Assembly: GCF_005217615.1 (NCBI RefSeq)
Contig: NZ_SZNK01000001.1
Coordinates: 5,614,001 to 5,678,000, forward strand
Origin: Brevibacillus antibioticus
Lineage (GTDB): Bacteria > Bacillota > Bacilli > Brevibacillales > Brevibacillaceae
DNA: 64,000 nucleotides
Direction of reading: 5' to 3'
Positions within the stretch are counted from its first letter, which is position 1; each line of letters begins with the position of its first letter. Shown in pieces: positions 8,734-16,081 of this stretch. The notes under the pieces were generated by a model, which was given only the letters and a program-made list of their open reading frames with translations, did no database searches and had not been told where the DNA came from. A program made the translations under genes and the position numbers.

Positions 8734-9930
8734 ATGAAAAAGCAAGCACTTGTTACCGTTAGCATGGTAGCACTCCTTCTCTCAGCAGTATCCCCATTCG
8801 GGATCGCACAGGCACAAACCAACATGGTAGCCGCTGCGAATAAAGCACAAGCGATCACTTTTGATCAGCTCGTCAAAGAAATGGATAAAAAACAGCCTGT
8901 TTCCATGTACATCGAATCCACACACACCTCGAAAGTGAAGCAGGGCACCCAGACCCAAAAGGCAAAAACATGGGATAACACGATCAAAGGGGAATGGAGA
9001 GAGGAAATCTCAGATGGGAAAAGGGTTCAGCATGCCGTAGGGAAGGCGGGACAGGTGGCAGCGTATCAAGAAGGCGGCAGAGGATTTATCCACTCCGCAA
9101 CGATTGGCACATACGATAATGAAATCAACAAGACGAAGCGAGAGCTAGGTCGATTGAAAGTGGCGCTGCCAGATTCGAAGGTAGCAATCACCGTGAAGGA
9201 AGCACAACTGTTGAATCGAGCTGTGTATCACGTCGCGAAAAAAGAAGAGGCGAAAATCATTGGCAAGCCTCATCATTACCAGGATGATCTGTGGATCGAC
9301 AAAGAAACAGGGCTGCTGCTCAAGCGCACCTTCACCCACAATCAAGCACAAGCATTTTCGTACACCGTAGACAAGGTGGATTTTCAACCTGTATTTGATG
9401 AGAAAACATTCGAAGTGAGCATTCCAGCGGGTGTGGAGCAGAGCAAGTTTTCCCCTGAGGTGGATAAGGTAATAGCTGAGGTGACCAAGCTGTTCCCAGA
9501 CACGGCACAGTTTTCTGATTATGATAACTATGGCATCGAAGGTAACTGGCAACTCCTGAAAATGTTTGAAGCACAAAAACGGGTGTACAGTCCGACTCCT
9601 CGAGCGGAAGCTTTCGTTATCATGGATACCCGTACAAACGAATTGAGCAAAGTCATAATCCAAAATCCAGATTGGGTATCGAAAAAGCTCCCTGCCGAGA
9701 AGGTGGCAAAAGAGAAAGCATCCGCTTTCCTAAAACAGCTGGTGGGCGATCAAGCAAGCCAATATAAAGTAGAGGCAAAGGTAGAGCGGGGCGGTGGCGG
9801 TGCTATTTTTGAAGACTACGACTATGGATTTGTGACAGCGGACGTGACGTTCCGTCCAGCCAAAGGCGTGGGAATCACGATCTCTGTGGATGAAGCAGGT
9901 CGCATCGTAGGCTTTCAGTATACGGAATAA
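8734..9930 (+). CDS. secreted LolA/RseB-like protein with a C-terminal YcdB-type repeat
   Basis: 398 residues with a signal peptide (cleavage near AQAQ, residue 28). Residues about 35-240 look like the LolA/RseB lipoprotein-carrier fold: LWIDKETGLLLKRTF and FDEKTFEVSIPAGV are typical of that group. The last 140 residues carry the unit EKVAKEKASAFLKQLVGD and a PepSY-like ending (DEAGRIVGFQYTE), which is the same repeat found in the YcdB proteins at 11976, 14114, 16082, 60155 and 62235. RseB of proteobacteria binds an anti-sigma ectodomain, so a link to the nearby sigma cassette is conceivable but unproven. It is transcribed alone and ends in a strong terminator. Confidence 0.7.
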   Translation: MKKQALVTVSMVALLLSAVSPFGIAQAQTNMVAAANKAQAITFDQLVKEMDKKQPVSMYIESTHTSKVKQGTQTQKAKTWDNTIKGEWREEISDGKRVQHAVGKAGQVAAYQEGGRGFIHSATIGTYDNEINKTKRELGRLKVALPDSKVAITVKEAQLLNRAVYHVAKKEEAKIIGKPHHYQDDLWIDKETGLLLKRTFTHNQAQAFSYTVDKVDFQPVFDEKTFEVSIPAGVEQSKFSPEVDKVIAEVTKLFPDTAQFSDYDNYGIEGNWQLLKMFEAQKRVYSPTPRAEAFVIMDTRTNELSKVIIQNPDWVSKKLPAEKVAKEKASAFLKQLVGDQASQYKVEAKVERGGGGAIFEDYDYGFVTADVTFRPAKGVGITISVDEAGRIVGFQYTE

Positions 9931-9985
9931 GAAATAGGATCAAGCTGACAGCTATCGTTTGTACGATTTTTGTATAAAATGCAAC

Positions 9986-10011
9986 AAAGTCGCCATTTTT
10001 GGCGACTTTTT
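9986..10011. terminator. bidirectional terminator
   Basis: Perfect 9-bp stem AAAGTCGCC/GGCGACTTT with a 6-base loop and T-runs on both strands, placed between the convergent 8734 and 10020 genes. Confidence 0.85.
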
Positions 10012-10019
10012 CATGTTTA

Positions 10020-10451
10020 TTAGTTTGGTAACACGTAAGTGTATACAGAATAATTGAAGTTGTTGTTATCTAAATCGTAGGAGTGTCCTTCAACTCGTAA
10101 CGTGTATTCTCTTCCAGCTTCTAATTGTACATCGAAGTAGTCTTTATTTAATGTAGTTTCATCTTTGCCTAACAAAACCAACTTAAACTCTTGTTTATTA
10201 GCTTTGGAGTAGGCGATTTGAAAACGCACTTTTTGATTTGTGGCAGGCGTAAATTTGAAGTAATCTTGATGATCTCCGTTATGTCTGTCCAGATTACCAT
10301 TAATTTGATTTCCGTCAGCTACATGAAAAGTATTTGCGGTGTCTCTGCTATTGTTTGGTTCATTATCAGGGTATACGGCAGCAAAGGCGGATGCAGATGT
10401 AACTAATACGAGTGTTAAGGCAAGTAGACCAGTAGCAGCAAACTTTTTCAT
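10020..10451 (-). CDS. secreted PPC-domain protein
   Basis: 143 residues: a signal peptide (to about ASAFA, residue 24) and then a single bacterial pre-peptidase C-terminal (PPC) domain. The hallmark DNEPNNSRDTA start, the DYFKFT strand and YTLRVEG ending are all visible. PPC domains usually sit at the C-terminus of secreted proteases or collagenases and may bind substrate or be cleaved. Here the domain is free-standing, so it may act as a stand-alone binding module. ATG with GGAGGTATTTAC upstream; it shares the bidirectional terminator with the convergent neighbour. Confidence 0.85.
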   Translation of the reverse strand: MKKFAATGLLALTLVLVTSASAFAAVYPDNEPNNSRDTANTFHVADGNQINGNLDRHNGDHQDYFKFTPATNQKVRFQIAYSKANKQEFKLVLLGKDETTLNKDYFDVQLEAGREYTLRVEGHSYDLDNNNFNYSVYTYVLPN

Positions 10452-10574
10452 GTAAATACCTCCATATTATGTAAGGTTTAGGACAAATATAAGGCATCAA
10501 TTATTTGTATAATTGTAAATATATTGAGGTGATTATTCACCATTTGTTCACATTTGCTATGGATATGAAACGCC

Positions 10575-10603
10575 AAAAAGCATTCGGAATACGAATGCTT
10601 TTT
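10575..10603 (-). terminator. terminator of the nitroreductase gene
   Basis: Perfect 12-bp stem AAAAAGCATTCG/CGAATGCTTTTT with a 5-base loop. Confidence 0.85.
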
Positions 10604-10624
10604 AGGTGGAGCCAATCGTTGGTT

Positions 10625-11287
10625 TTACCCGATAAAACGAATAATCTCTTCTTTCGCTTGTCTGGTTTTCGCACGGGGTTCATTTTTTCGGTAGCCAAAA
10701 GCCACCATGCAAGCGACGCCGAAGCGTTCTCTGTCGAGGAGCCCCTCCGCCGCAAGGATATCCTCGACTTTTTCTTTTGCAAAGCCTTCAATGGGGCAGG
10801 AATCAATGCCGATCATGGCAGCAGACGTCATCATATTGCCAAGTGCGATATAGGTCTGTCTGGATGCCCATTGGAACATGACTCGCTCGTCGTCAAACAG
10901 GGAGAAATCGTTTTTCAGGAAGTGATCGTAAGCCGCGCCTTTTTGCTGTACGACGTTTTCAGGCAAGTCCTGCGTGTCTTTCATGATATGCTGGATATAT
11001 TCGGAATCAGCGGCCATTTCTTGTTTGGTCCGTGCCAGTATGATGACAAAATGGCTTGCGGTCGGCAGTTGCTTTTGGGCACCCCATGCGACCGGCAACA
11101 GCTTCTCTCTAAGAGTCGGGTCTTGCAGCACGAGGAAGTTCCATGGTTCAAAACCAAAGGAGCTGGGCGACAGGCGAGCAGTCTCCATAATAAAATCAAA
11201 GTCTTCAACGGTAATTTTTTTAGCTGCATCAAACTCTTTGCAGGCATGTCTGAATTGATAAGCTTCTATGATTTGATCTTTACGCAT
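10625..11287 (-). CDS. NAD(P)H nitroreductase family flavoprotein
   Basis: 220 residues of the FMN-dependent NfsB/YfkO-type nitroreductase fold: FRHACKEFD with the FMN phosphate contact, SPSSFGFEPWNFLVL (the classic FEPW loop), and GIDSCPIEGF near the second FMN site. It reduces nitroaromatics, quinones or similar with NAD(P)H. It is divergent from an HxlR-type regulator 200 bp away, a very common pairing in which the regulator responds to electrophile or aldehyde stress. ATG with AGTAGGATGACATC upstream. Confidence 0.92.
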   Translation of the reverse strand: MRKDQIIEAYQFRHACKEFDAAKKITVEDFDFIMETARLSPSSFGFEPWNFLVLQDPTLREKLLPVAWGAQKQLPTASHFVIILARTKQEMAADSEYIQHIMKDTQDLPENVVQQKGAAYDHFLKNDFSLFDDERVMFQWASRQTYIALGNMMTSAAMIGIDSCPIEGFAKEKVEDILAAEGLLDRERFGVACMVAFGYRKNEPRAKTRQAKEEIIRFIG

Positions 11288-11484
11288 GATGTCATCCTAC
11301 TTTCGAATAAGTTTATGAAACCGATGATAGAAAATGGGCGATTTCCACTTGGCCCACTCGAACGTGCTTTTCTATGAGCTGCCTCCTTTAAAAGTGTTTT
11401 ACAAAACGGAGCATACCAAATACACTGAAGAAAAGTAAGTACGCACTTTTTCGGTTAATACTTACGAAAAGGGAAGTGAGTGGG

Positions 11485-11865
11485 ATGAAGAAGAGGCCAT
11501 CGATGATGTACCTATTAAATGGCAAGGAATATCCTTGCCCGATCGAGCTTGCCATCTCGGTTTTTGCGGGTAGATGGAAGGTATCGATCATTTGTCAGTT
11601 GCTTAAAGGGAAAAAAAGGTACGGAGAGTTAAAGAAAAATATAATCGGTGTGAATCATAAAATGCTGGCAGAGCAATTGCGAGAGTTGGAGGAAGCAGGA
11701 ATCGTCAAGCGTGAAGTGTATCCTGTCGTTCCGCCAAAAGTAGAGTACGAGTTGACCGAGCTGGGGCAAGGCTTGGGACCTGTCATTGAGTATTTGCGAG
11801 AATGGGGAGCACATTTTCAAACAGCGGTACCAGAAGAGTCTCTATCTACTGCTCATGGGTCATGA
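11485..11865 (+). CDS. HxlR-family transcriptional regulator
   Basis: About 126 residues of a winged-helix MarR-like regulator. The conserved Cys in YPCPIELAISVFAGRWK (Cys14 counted from this start) is the redox or aldehyde sensor in HypR/YodB-type members, followed by GVNHKMLAEQLRELEEAGIV (recognition helix) and the wing YELTELGQGL. It probably represses or activates the divergent nitroreductase at 10625 and itself. A GTG start at 11476 is possible; ATG 11485 has GGGAAGTGAG upstream. A terminator follows. Confidence 0.9.
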   Translation: MKKRPSMMYLLNGKEYPCPIELAISVFAGRWKVSIICQLLKGKKRYGELKKNIIGVNHKMLAEQLRELEEAGIVKREVYPVVPPKVEYELTELGQGLGPVIEYLREWGAHFQTAVPEESLSTAHGS

Positions 11866-11871
11866 AAACAG

Positions 11872-11894
11872 CCGCCTGAAAAGGTGGTTTTTTT
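11872..11894 (+). terminator. terminator of the HxlR gene
   Basis: Stem CCGCCT/AGGTGG (one wobble pair) with a 4-base loop and seven T directly after. It ends just 5 bp before the predicted ECF promoter. Confidence 0.75.
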
Positions 11895-11898
11895 ATTT

Positions 11899-11927
11899 TG
11901 TAACCTCCCTGTGGTTTTTTCGACTAT
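11899..11927 (+). promoter_or_regulatory. ECF-type promoter of YcdB-sigma cassette 1
   Basis: TGTAAC (11899-11904), a 16-bp spacer and CGACTAT (11921-11927), 49 bp before the first gene. The same two boxes at the same spacing occur at 60082-60110 before cassette 2. AAC in the -35 and CGA/CGT in the -10 are typical of ECF sigma factors, so autoregulation by the linked sigma is the simplest reading. Confidence 0.7.
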
Positions 11928-11975
11928 TACATAGGACAAAAAAACAAACACAAAATTCCTCGGGAGGGAACAACT

Positions 11976-13502
11976 GTGAAACATAAAAAGAAATTGGCAA
12001 GTACGTTTTTCATAGCAAGCCTGTTGGCGACAACTCCGCTATGGCTGCAACCACAAACGATGACCGTACAAGCTGCGACCAATCAAGGGCAGGAAGCGAA
12101 GCTCTCGTCAGCAGCGGAAAAAACACTCCAGACGCTCTACGCCATCCAGCCTGAATTGAAAAATACGGACAAAAAGATTACCGGACTGAAAAACGGTGTC
12201 TACGAGCTGCGCTTTGACAAAGGAATTGCTCCAGGCAAGATGGAGCTGTATGCCATGGTGGGCTTGGATGCAACGACAGGTGCTTTGCATCGCTACGAAA
12301 ACGAACAGGAAATGCAGAAGCAAAACAATCAGCCATCGGAGGCGGTTGCCAAACAAAAATCTGCGGCATTTTTACAAAAGCTCTTGGGCGACGACTTCAA
12401 AAAGTACAAAGCTACCCAGACAACAAAGGGTGAATGGGATGCTGTCACCTACACGCGCCATGAGCATGGTGTACCTGTTTTTACCGATCGTTATGTCGTT
12501 GGCGTCAATAATACGAGTGTCATGTACGTGAATACGTTTGAAGGTGCTCCACTACGAGCAGACTCCTCCTTGTTTGCCAAGCCAGGAAAGGTAATGTCCA
12601 AAGAAGAAGTGACGGGGAAAATCGCTTCGCTCATGGAGCTCACTTATTCCGCGCATAAAAAGGAGACAGGAAAGCCGGCTTTGAAATACTCGCTAGAGTC
12701 GACCGGATACTTGGATGCTGTGACAGGAGAAGAATTCGAGAGTGCCTCTTCCCTTAAAAGCCGTTACTCGGATGTCATTGCTGTCAAGCCAGGCGGCAAA
12801 AAGCTCACAGTCAGCAATGCCGATGAAGCTGTGAAGGTGTTGACAGAACAATTTCAAATCAAAATGGATGGAATCGAGTTAGAGAGGGATGCGCATACCC
12901 CAGCGGAAATGAAAGGGGAAGGGGAAACGATTTACAGGTCCAAGGGAAGAGACGGCAGAATCACGGTCTATACGAACAACAACGAAGTGACCGGCTTTCA
13001 AGTCCGTGGGAAAGTCGAGATGGGCAATGCCATACAGCATGGTAACAAACTGGCAAATGCCCAGCTTTCGTACGAACAGGCAAAGGAAAAAGCGATGCAG
13101 TTTTTGCAGCCGTACCTCGACGTTAGTGTGAAAGAGCTGAAGATCGATCAGACCAAGATCATGATGCCTTCTGCAACGGCATACAGCTTTAGCTTCTACG
13201 CTCTGCATGACGGTGTGGTCGTGACAGACCAGCAATACCTCGTCAACGTAGACGGACAGACCGGGGAAATCGTAAATTTTATGGACTACTTTACGAAGCC
13301 TACTGCTCCGTTCCCGGACAAAAAGACCGCCATTTCCAAAGAAGCAGCCGCCAAACAGTTTTTGAAAGACCGTCCTGCTGTGCTCGGGTACATGTTCCCT
13401 GTTCAGAACGAGAAGGTGCAAGCAAAGCCTAGTCTGGTTTATTCCATCGACACGGTTTCTTACTTCTTACTTGATGCGGTAACAGGAAAGTCATTCAAAT
13501 AA
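11976..13502 (+). CDS. secreted YcdB/YcdC-domain protein, cassette 1
   Basis: 508 residues: a signal peptide (to about VQAAT, residue 35) and then a soluble YcdB/YcdC-type region. Two copies of the characteristic unit are visible, QKSAAFLQKLLGDDFKKY (about 128-145) and KEKAMQFLQPYLDVSVKEL (about 371-389), with PepSY-like strands (YLVNVDGQTGEIVNF) after the second. The whole mature part aligns with the ectodomain of the membrane protein at 14114 (for example WDAVTYTR, GYLDAVTGEE/GYVNAVTGEE, PSATAYSFSFY, NFMDYFT). No catalytic motif is recognised. The start is GTG/ATG-proximal with CGGGAGGGAACAACT upstream, immediately downstream of an ECF promoter. Likely role: extracellular ligand-binding or competitor of the anchored paralogue (inference). 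Confidence 0.8.
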   Translation: MKHKKKLASTFFIASLLATTPLWLQPQTMTVQAATNQGQEAKLSSAAEKTLQTLYAIQPELKNTDKKITGLKNGVYELRFDKGIAPGKMELYAMVGLDATTGALHRYENEQEMQKQNNQPSEAVAKQKSAAFLQKLLGDDFKKYKATQTTKGEWDAVTYTRHEHGVPVFTDRYVVGVNNTSVMYVNTFEGAPLRADSSLFAKPGKVMSKEEVTGKIASLMELTYSAHKKETGKPALKYSLESTGYLDAVTGEEFESASSLKSRYSDVIAVKPGGKKLTVSNADEAVKVLTEQFQIKMDGIELERDAHTPAEMKGEGETIYRSKGRDGRITVYTNNNEVTGFQVRGKVEMGNAIQHGNKLANAQLSYEQAKEKAMQFLQPYLDVSVKELKIDQTKIMMPSATAYSFSFYALHDGVVVTDQQYLVNVDGQTGEIVNFMDYFTKPTAPFPDKKTAISKEAAAKQFLKDRPAVLGYMFPVQNEKVQAKPSLVYSIDTVSYFLLDAVTGKSFK

Positions 13503-13511
13503 TCGTATTCG

Positions 13512-13540
13512 ATCCCGCTTCCCATTATGAGAAGCGGGAT
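13512..13540 (+). terminator. intra-cassette hairpin (possible attenuator)
   Basis: Perfect 10-bp stem ATCCCGCTTC/GAAGCGGGAT with a 9-base loop but no T-run, between the secreted protein and the sigma gene. It may lower sigma expression relative to the secreted protein. A related hairpin with a T-run follows the 14114 gene. Confidence 0.55.
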
Positions 13541-13578
13541 TCCATCATGTCCTGTCGCGAGAAGAGGAGGAAGTAGCC

Positions 13579-14127
13579 TTGGATGCTCGAGAAGATCGAG
13601 GTCAGCAAGACATATCAGGGATATACAGGATGTATTCCAAAGAAGTCTATCAGTATCTCTATCATTTTATCGGAAGTCGGGAAGCCGCAGAGGATTTGAC
13701 CCAAGAAGTGTTTGTTCGCGTCATTAAATCCTTGCATAGATTTGAGGAGCGCTCGAGTATGCGCACTTGGATTTTACATATTGCCAAGCATGTCGCTATC
13801 GATGAATACAGAAAGAAACGGCTACAAACGATTTTTGCCGGGACCTTGCTAAAGCTGTTGCCCAGCTCAGAGGGTTTGCCGGAAAAAGAGTTGCAGGATA
13901 AAGAGGAACGTACTCATTTTGAAAAAGCGTTGCTGCAACTGAAGCCCAAGTACCGAAACGTCATCGTATTGCGGGGAATCAGAGAGTATACGGTGAAGGA
14001 AACAGCGGAAATTCTCGGCTGCACAGAGGCGAAGGTCAAGGTAGACTTTCACCGCGCGATGAAAATGGTAAAAGAAACGGCGTTACACATTTATGAAAAG
14101 GGGGCTGGTGTGCATGAAATTTCCTAG
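13579..14127 (+). CDS. ECF RNA polymerase sigma factor, cassette 1
   Basis: 182 residues. Region 2 is clear (YQYLYHFIGSREAAEDLTQE, then FVRVIKSLHRFEERSSMRTW and ILHIAKHVAIDEYRKKR) and so is region 4 (LKPKYRNVIVLRGIREYT, then VKETAEILGCTEAKVKVDFHRA). The TTG start has AGAGGAGGAAG upstream. The next gene starts inside its end (overlap 14 bp) and encodes a single-pass membrane protein, the standard sigma/anti-sigma arrangement. It is closely similar to the sigma at 61706. The predicted target is the TGTAAC-N16-CGACTAT promoter ahead of this cassette. Confidence 0.93.
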   Translation: MDAREDRGQQDISGIYRMYSKEVYQYLYHFIGSREAAEDLTQEVFVRVIKSLHRFEERSSMRTWILHIAKHVAIDEYRKKRLQTIFAGTLLKLLPSSEGLPEKELQDKEERTHFEKALLQLKPKYRNVIVLRGIREYTVKETAEILGCTEAKVKVDFHRAMKMVKETALHIYEKGAGVHEIS

Positions 14128-15799
14128 CGATGAAGAAGTGTTACAGGAATTTCGGAACAGACCGGATGCAGTCCCCCGCAGCGAGTTTTTGCACACATTG
14201 GAAAGAAAGCTGGTCGAGGTCGATCAACAGCATCGCAGCAGAAGTAAAACGCGACGCACGACAATTCGACTGGGATTATCCGCAGCGGTGCTGCTCGCAG
14301 TCTTTTTGCTGGCGCCGATGTTTACCCGGCTGATTACCCATCCGGAATCTATCATGACGATGCAGCCAGAAGTTCCGCTCGTGTTGAAGGGTCAGCAGCT
14401 GAAGCTGGCGGAAGTATCCCCTGCCGCAAAGCAAACCTTGGAAAAACTGTTCAATCTCGTTCCGGAACTAAAGACGATGGAACCCAAAATCATCGGAAAA
14501 GAAGATGGGATCTATGAGATTGTCTTCTATCAAAAGGAGCAAGGAACAGAACAGCGTTACGCATCTGTGGAGATGGTGGCAGTCACGGGGAAAATGAGCC
14601 GCTACGAAAATGAGAAAGCGATGGATGAAGGGGCCCCTTCTACAGAAGAACAAGCGAAGCGAGTATCTGCTGCCTTTTTGCAAGCGCTGTTGGGAGACGA
14701 ATTCAAGCAGTACCGAGCGAGTCAAACCAGCGGCAATGATTGGGATGCGGTGACCTATACGCGCTATGCAAATGGATTGCCCGTTTTCTCGGATCGATAC
14801 GTCGTTGGTGTAAACCGTAATGGTGTCACCTATGTCAATACGTTTGAAGCGGCGCCACTGCAAATATCGGCGGAGTCGTTTGCCAAACCGAACGCTGTAT
14901 TGTCTGAAGAAGAACTCTCGGAGAAAGTCGCGTCGCTGATGGAGCTTACCTATTTTGCGAGTTCGAGACATACTGGGAAGCCAGCGCTGACGTATTCTCT
15001 TCAGACGACTGGATACGTGAATGCGGTGACAGGAGAAGAGGTTTGGGGGGAAGCGTCCTATAAAAGCCGATACTCCGCTCCGATCCCGGTAACCCCTGGA
15101 GGCAAGAAGGTCACGGTGCAAACGGAGGAAGAAGTGGCGAGGGCTGTGGCGGAACAGTTTCAGGTGAAGCTGGATGAATTTATCCTCACTGGTGGCGATA
15201 AGAAGATCAAGGGCGAGCAGATGACGACCTACAAGGCCAAGGAAGGGCTAGGCAGAGTCACCGTCTACTCAAACAACGGGGTAATCACAGGCTTTCAGGT
15301 GCGCCGTAGTAAAGAGACGGTCAGCTCCATACAGCATCAGAACCATCCAGTAAATGCCCAGCTTAGCTATGACGAGGCCAAAGAAAAAGCCGTTCAGTTT
15401 TTGCAGCCTTATCTGGACAGCCGTGTGGAGGAATTGAAGATCGACGAGACCCAGATATCGATGCCTTCTGCAACGGCGTACAGCTTCAGCTTTTACACCC
15501 TTCATAATGGCGTGATCGTTGCTGATCAGCATTACCTCGTCAATGTGGATGGGCAAAACGGGGAGATTGTCAATTTCATGGACTATTTCACGAGTCCAAC
15601 TGAATCTTTCCCGGAATTGGATACAGTCCTATCGAGGGAAGAAGCAGCCAAGCGATTTTTGCAGAGCCATCCGGTTGAATTGGGATATGTGCTTCCGGTA
15701 GCAGATGGGGTGCTGCAACAAAAGCCACTTCTGGTTTTTACGATGAACATGATTTCTGGCTTTAGGATGGATACGGTAACAGGAAAGGCATTCAAATAG
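14114..15799 (+). CDS. membrane-anchored YcdB-domain protein, predicted anti-sigma factor, cassette 1
   Basis: 561 residues. Residues 1-50 are cytosolic and charged, with DAVPRSEFLHTLERKLV at 18-34; the second-cassette protein has PRSEF at exactly the same residues 21-25. One membrane segment (about 52-70) is followed by a large extracellular YcdB/YcdC region that closely resembles the secreted protein at 11976. There is no zinc HxxxCxxC anti-sigma motif, so the class is not the common ZAS type. The translational overlap with the sigma gene and the topology argue that the N-terminus binds the sigma factor. I chose ATG 14114 over 14093 because AAAGGGGGCTGGTG precedes it. Confidence 0.8.
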   Translation: MKFPSDEEVLQEFRNRPDAVPRSEFLHTLERKLVEVDQQHRSRSKTRRTTIRLGLSAAVLLAVFLLAPMFTRLITHPESIMTMQPEVPLVLKGQQLKLAEVSPAAKQTLEKLFNLVPELKTMEPKIIGKEDGIYEIVFYQKEQGTEQRYASVEMVAVTGKMSRYENEKAMDEGAPSTEEQAKRVSAAFLQALLGDEFKQYRASQTSGNDWDAVTYTRYANGLPVFSDRYVVGVNRNGVTYVNTFEAAPLQISAESFAKPNAVLSEEELSEKVASLMELTYFASSRHTGKPALTYSLQTTGYVNAVTGEEVWGEASYKSRYSAPIPVTPGGKKVTVQTEEEVARAVAEQFQVKLDEFILTGGDKKIKGEQMTTYKAKEGLGRVTVYSNNGVITGFQVRRSKETVSSIQHQNHPVNAQLSYDEAKEKAVQFLQPYLDSRVEELKIDETQISMPSATAYSFSFYTLHNGVIVADQHYLVNVDGQNGEIVNFMDYFTSPTESFPELDTVLSREEAAKRFLQSHPVELGYVLPVADGVLQQKPLLVFTMNMISGFRMDTVTGKAFK

Positions 15800-15810
15800 A
15801 CATAGGTGAT

Positions 15811-15842
15811 CCCGCTTCTCATCAAGAGGGGCGGGTTTTTAT
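15811..15842 (+). terminator. terminator of cassette 1
   Basis: GC-rich imperfect stem (CCCGCTTCTC with GAGGGGCGGG) followed by TTTTTATT. Its sequence and position relative to the stop mirror the hairpin at 13512, consistent with duplication of gene end plus hairpin. Confidence 0.75.
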
Positions 15843-15992
15843 TGGCTCGGGGGAAGTAAAATAGCAATCCATAAGAAACACAACGAAATGTTCACAGAGA
15901 CAAATTAGACAAATTAGAACAGGTATTCCCCGATCGGCATAATTCATTTTTACATGAAGGATAAGGGATTATATTAAAGAAATGGAATAATA

Positions 15993-16021
15993 TGTGACTC
16001 AAATAATTGCCCCTCCGTCTT
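15993..16021 (+). promoter_or_regulatory. possible ECF promoter of the orphan YcdB gene
   Basis: TGTGAC (15993-15998), 17 bp, then CGTCTT (16016-16021), about 60 bp before the start. CGTC is the commonest ECF -10 core. A perfect palindrome CTTACCATTGGTAAG sits at 16019-16033 over the presumed start point and could be an operator. Confidence 0.35.
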
Positions 16022-16081
16022 ACCATTGGTAAGGTCAAACCGAACTTATCCGCAAATCTGAACACTATTTGGAGGTGCCCA

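Noticed and set aside
11476..11484. GTG start for the HxlR gene
   Set aside because: The ATG 9 bp later has a better spaced purine-rich site; both are possible but the ATG is preferred.
14093..14113. Upstream ATG for the cassette-1 anchored protein
   Set aside because: No ribosome site before it; 14114 aligns better with the second-cassette protein (PRSEF at residues 21-25 in both).
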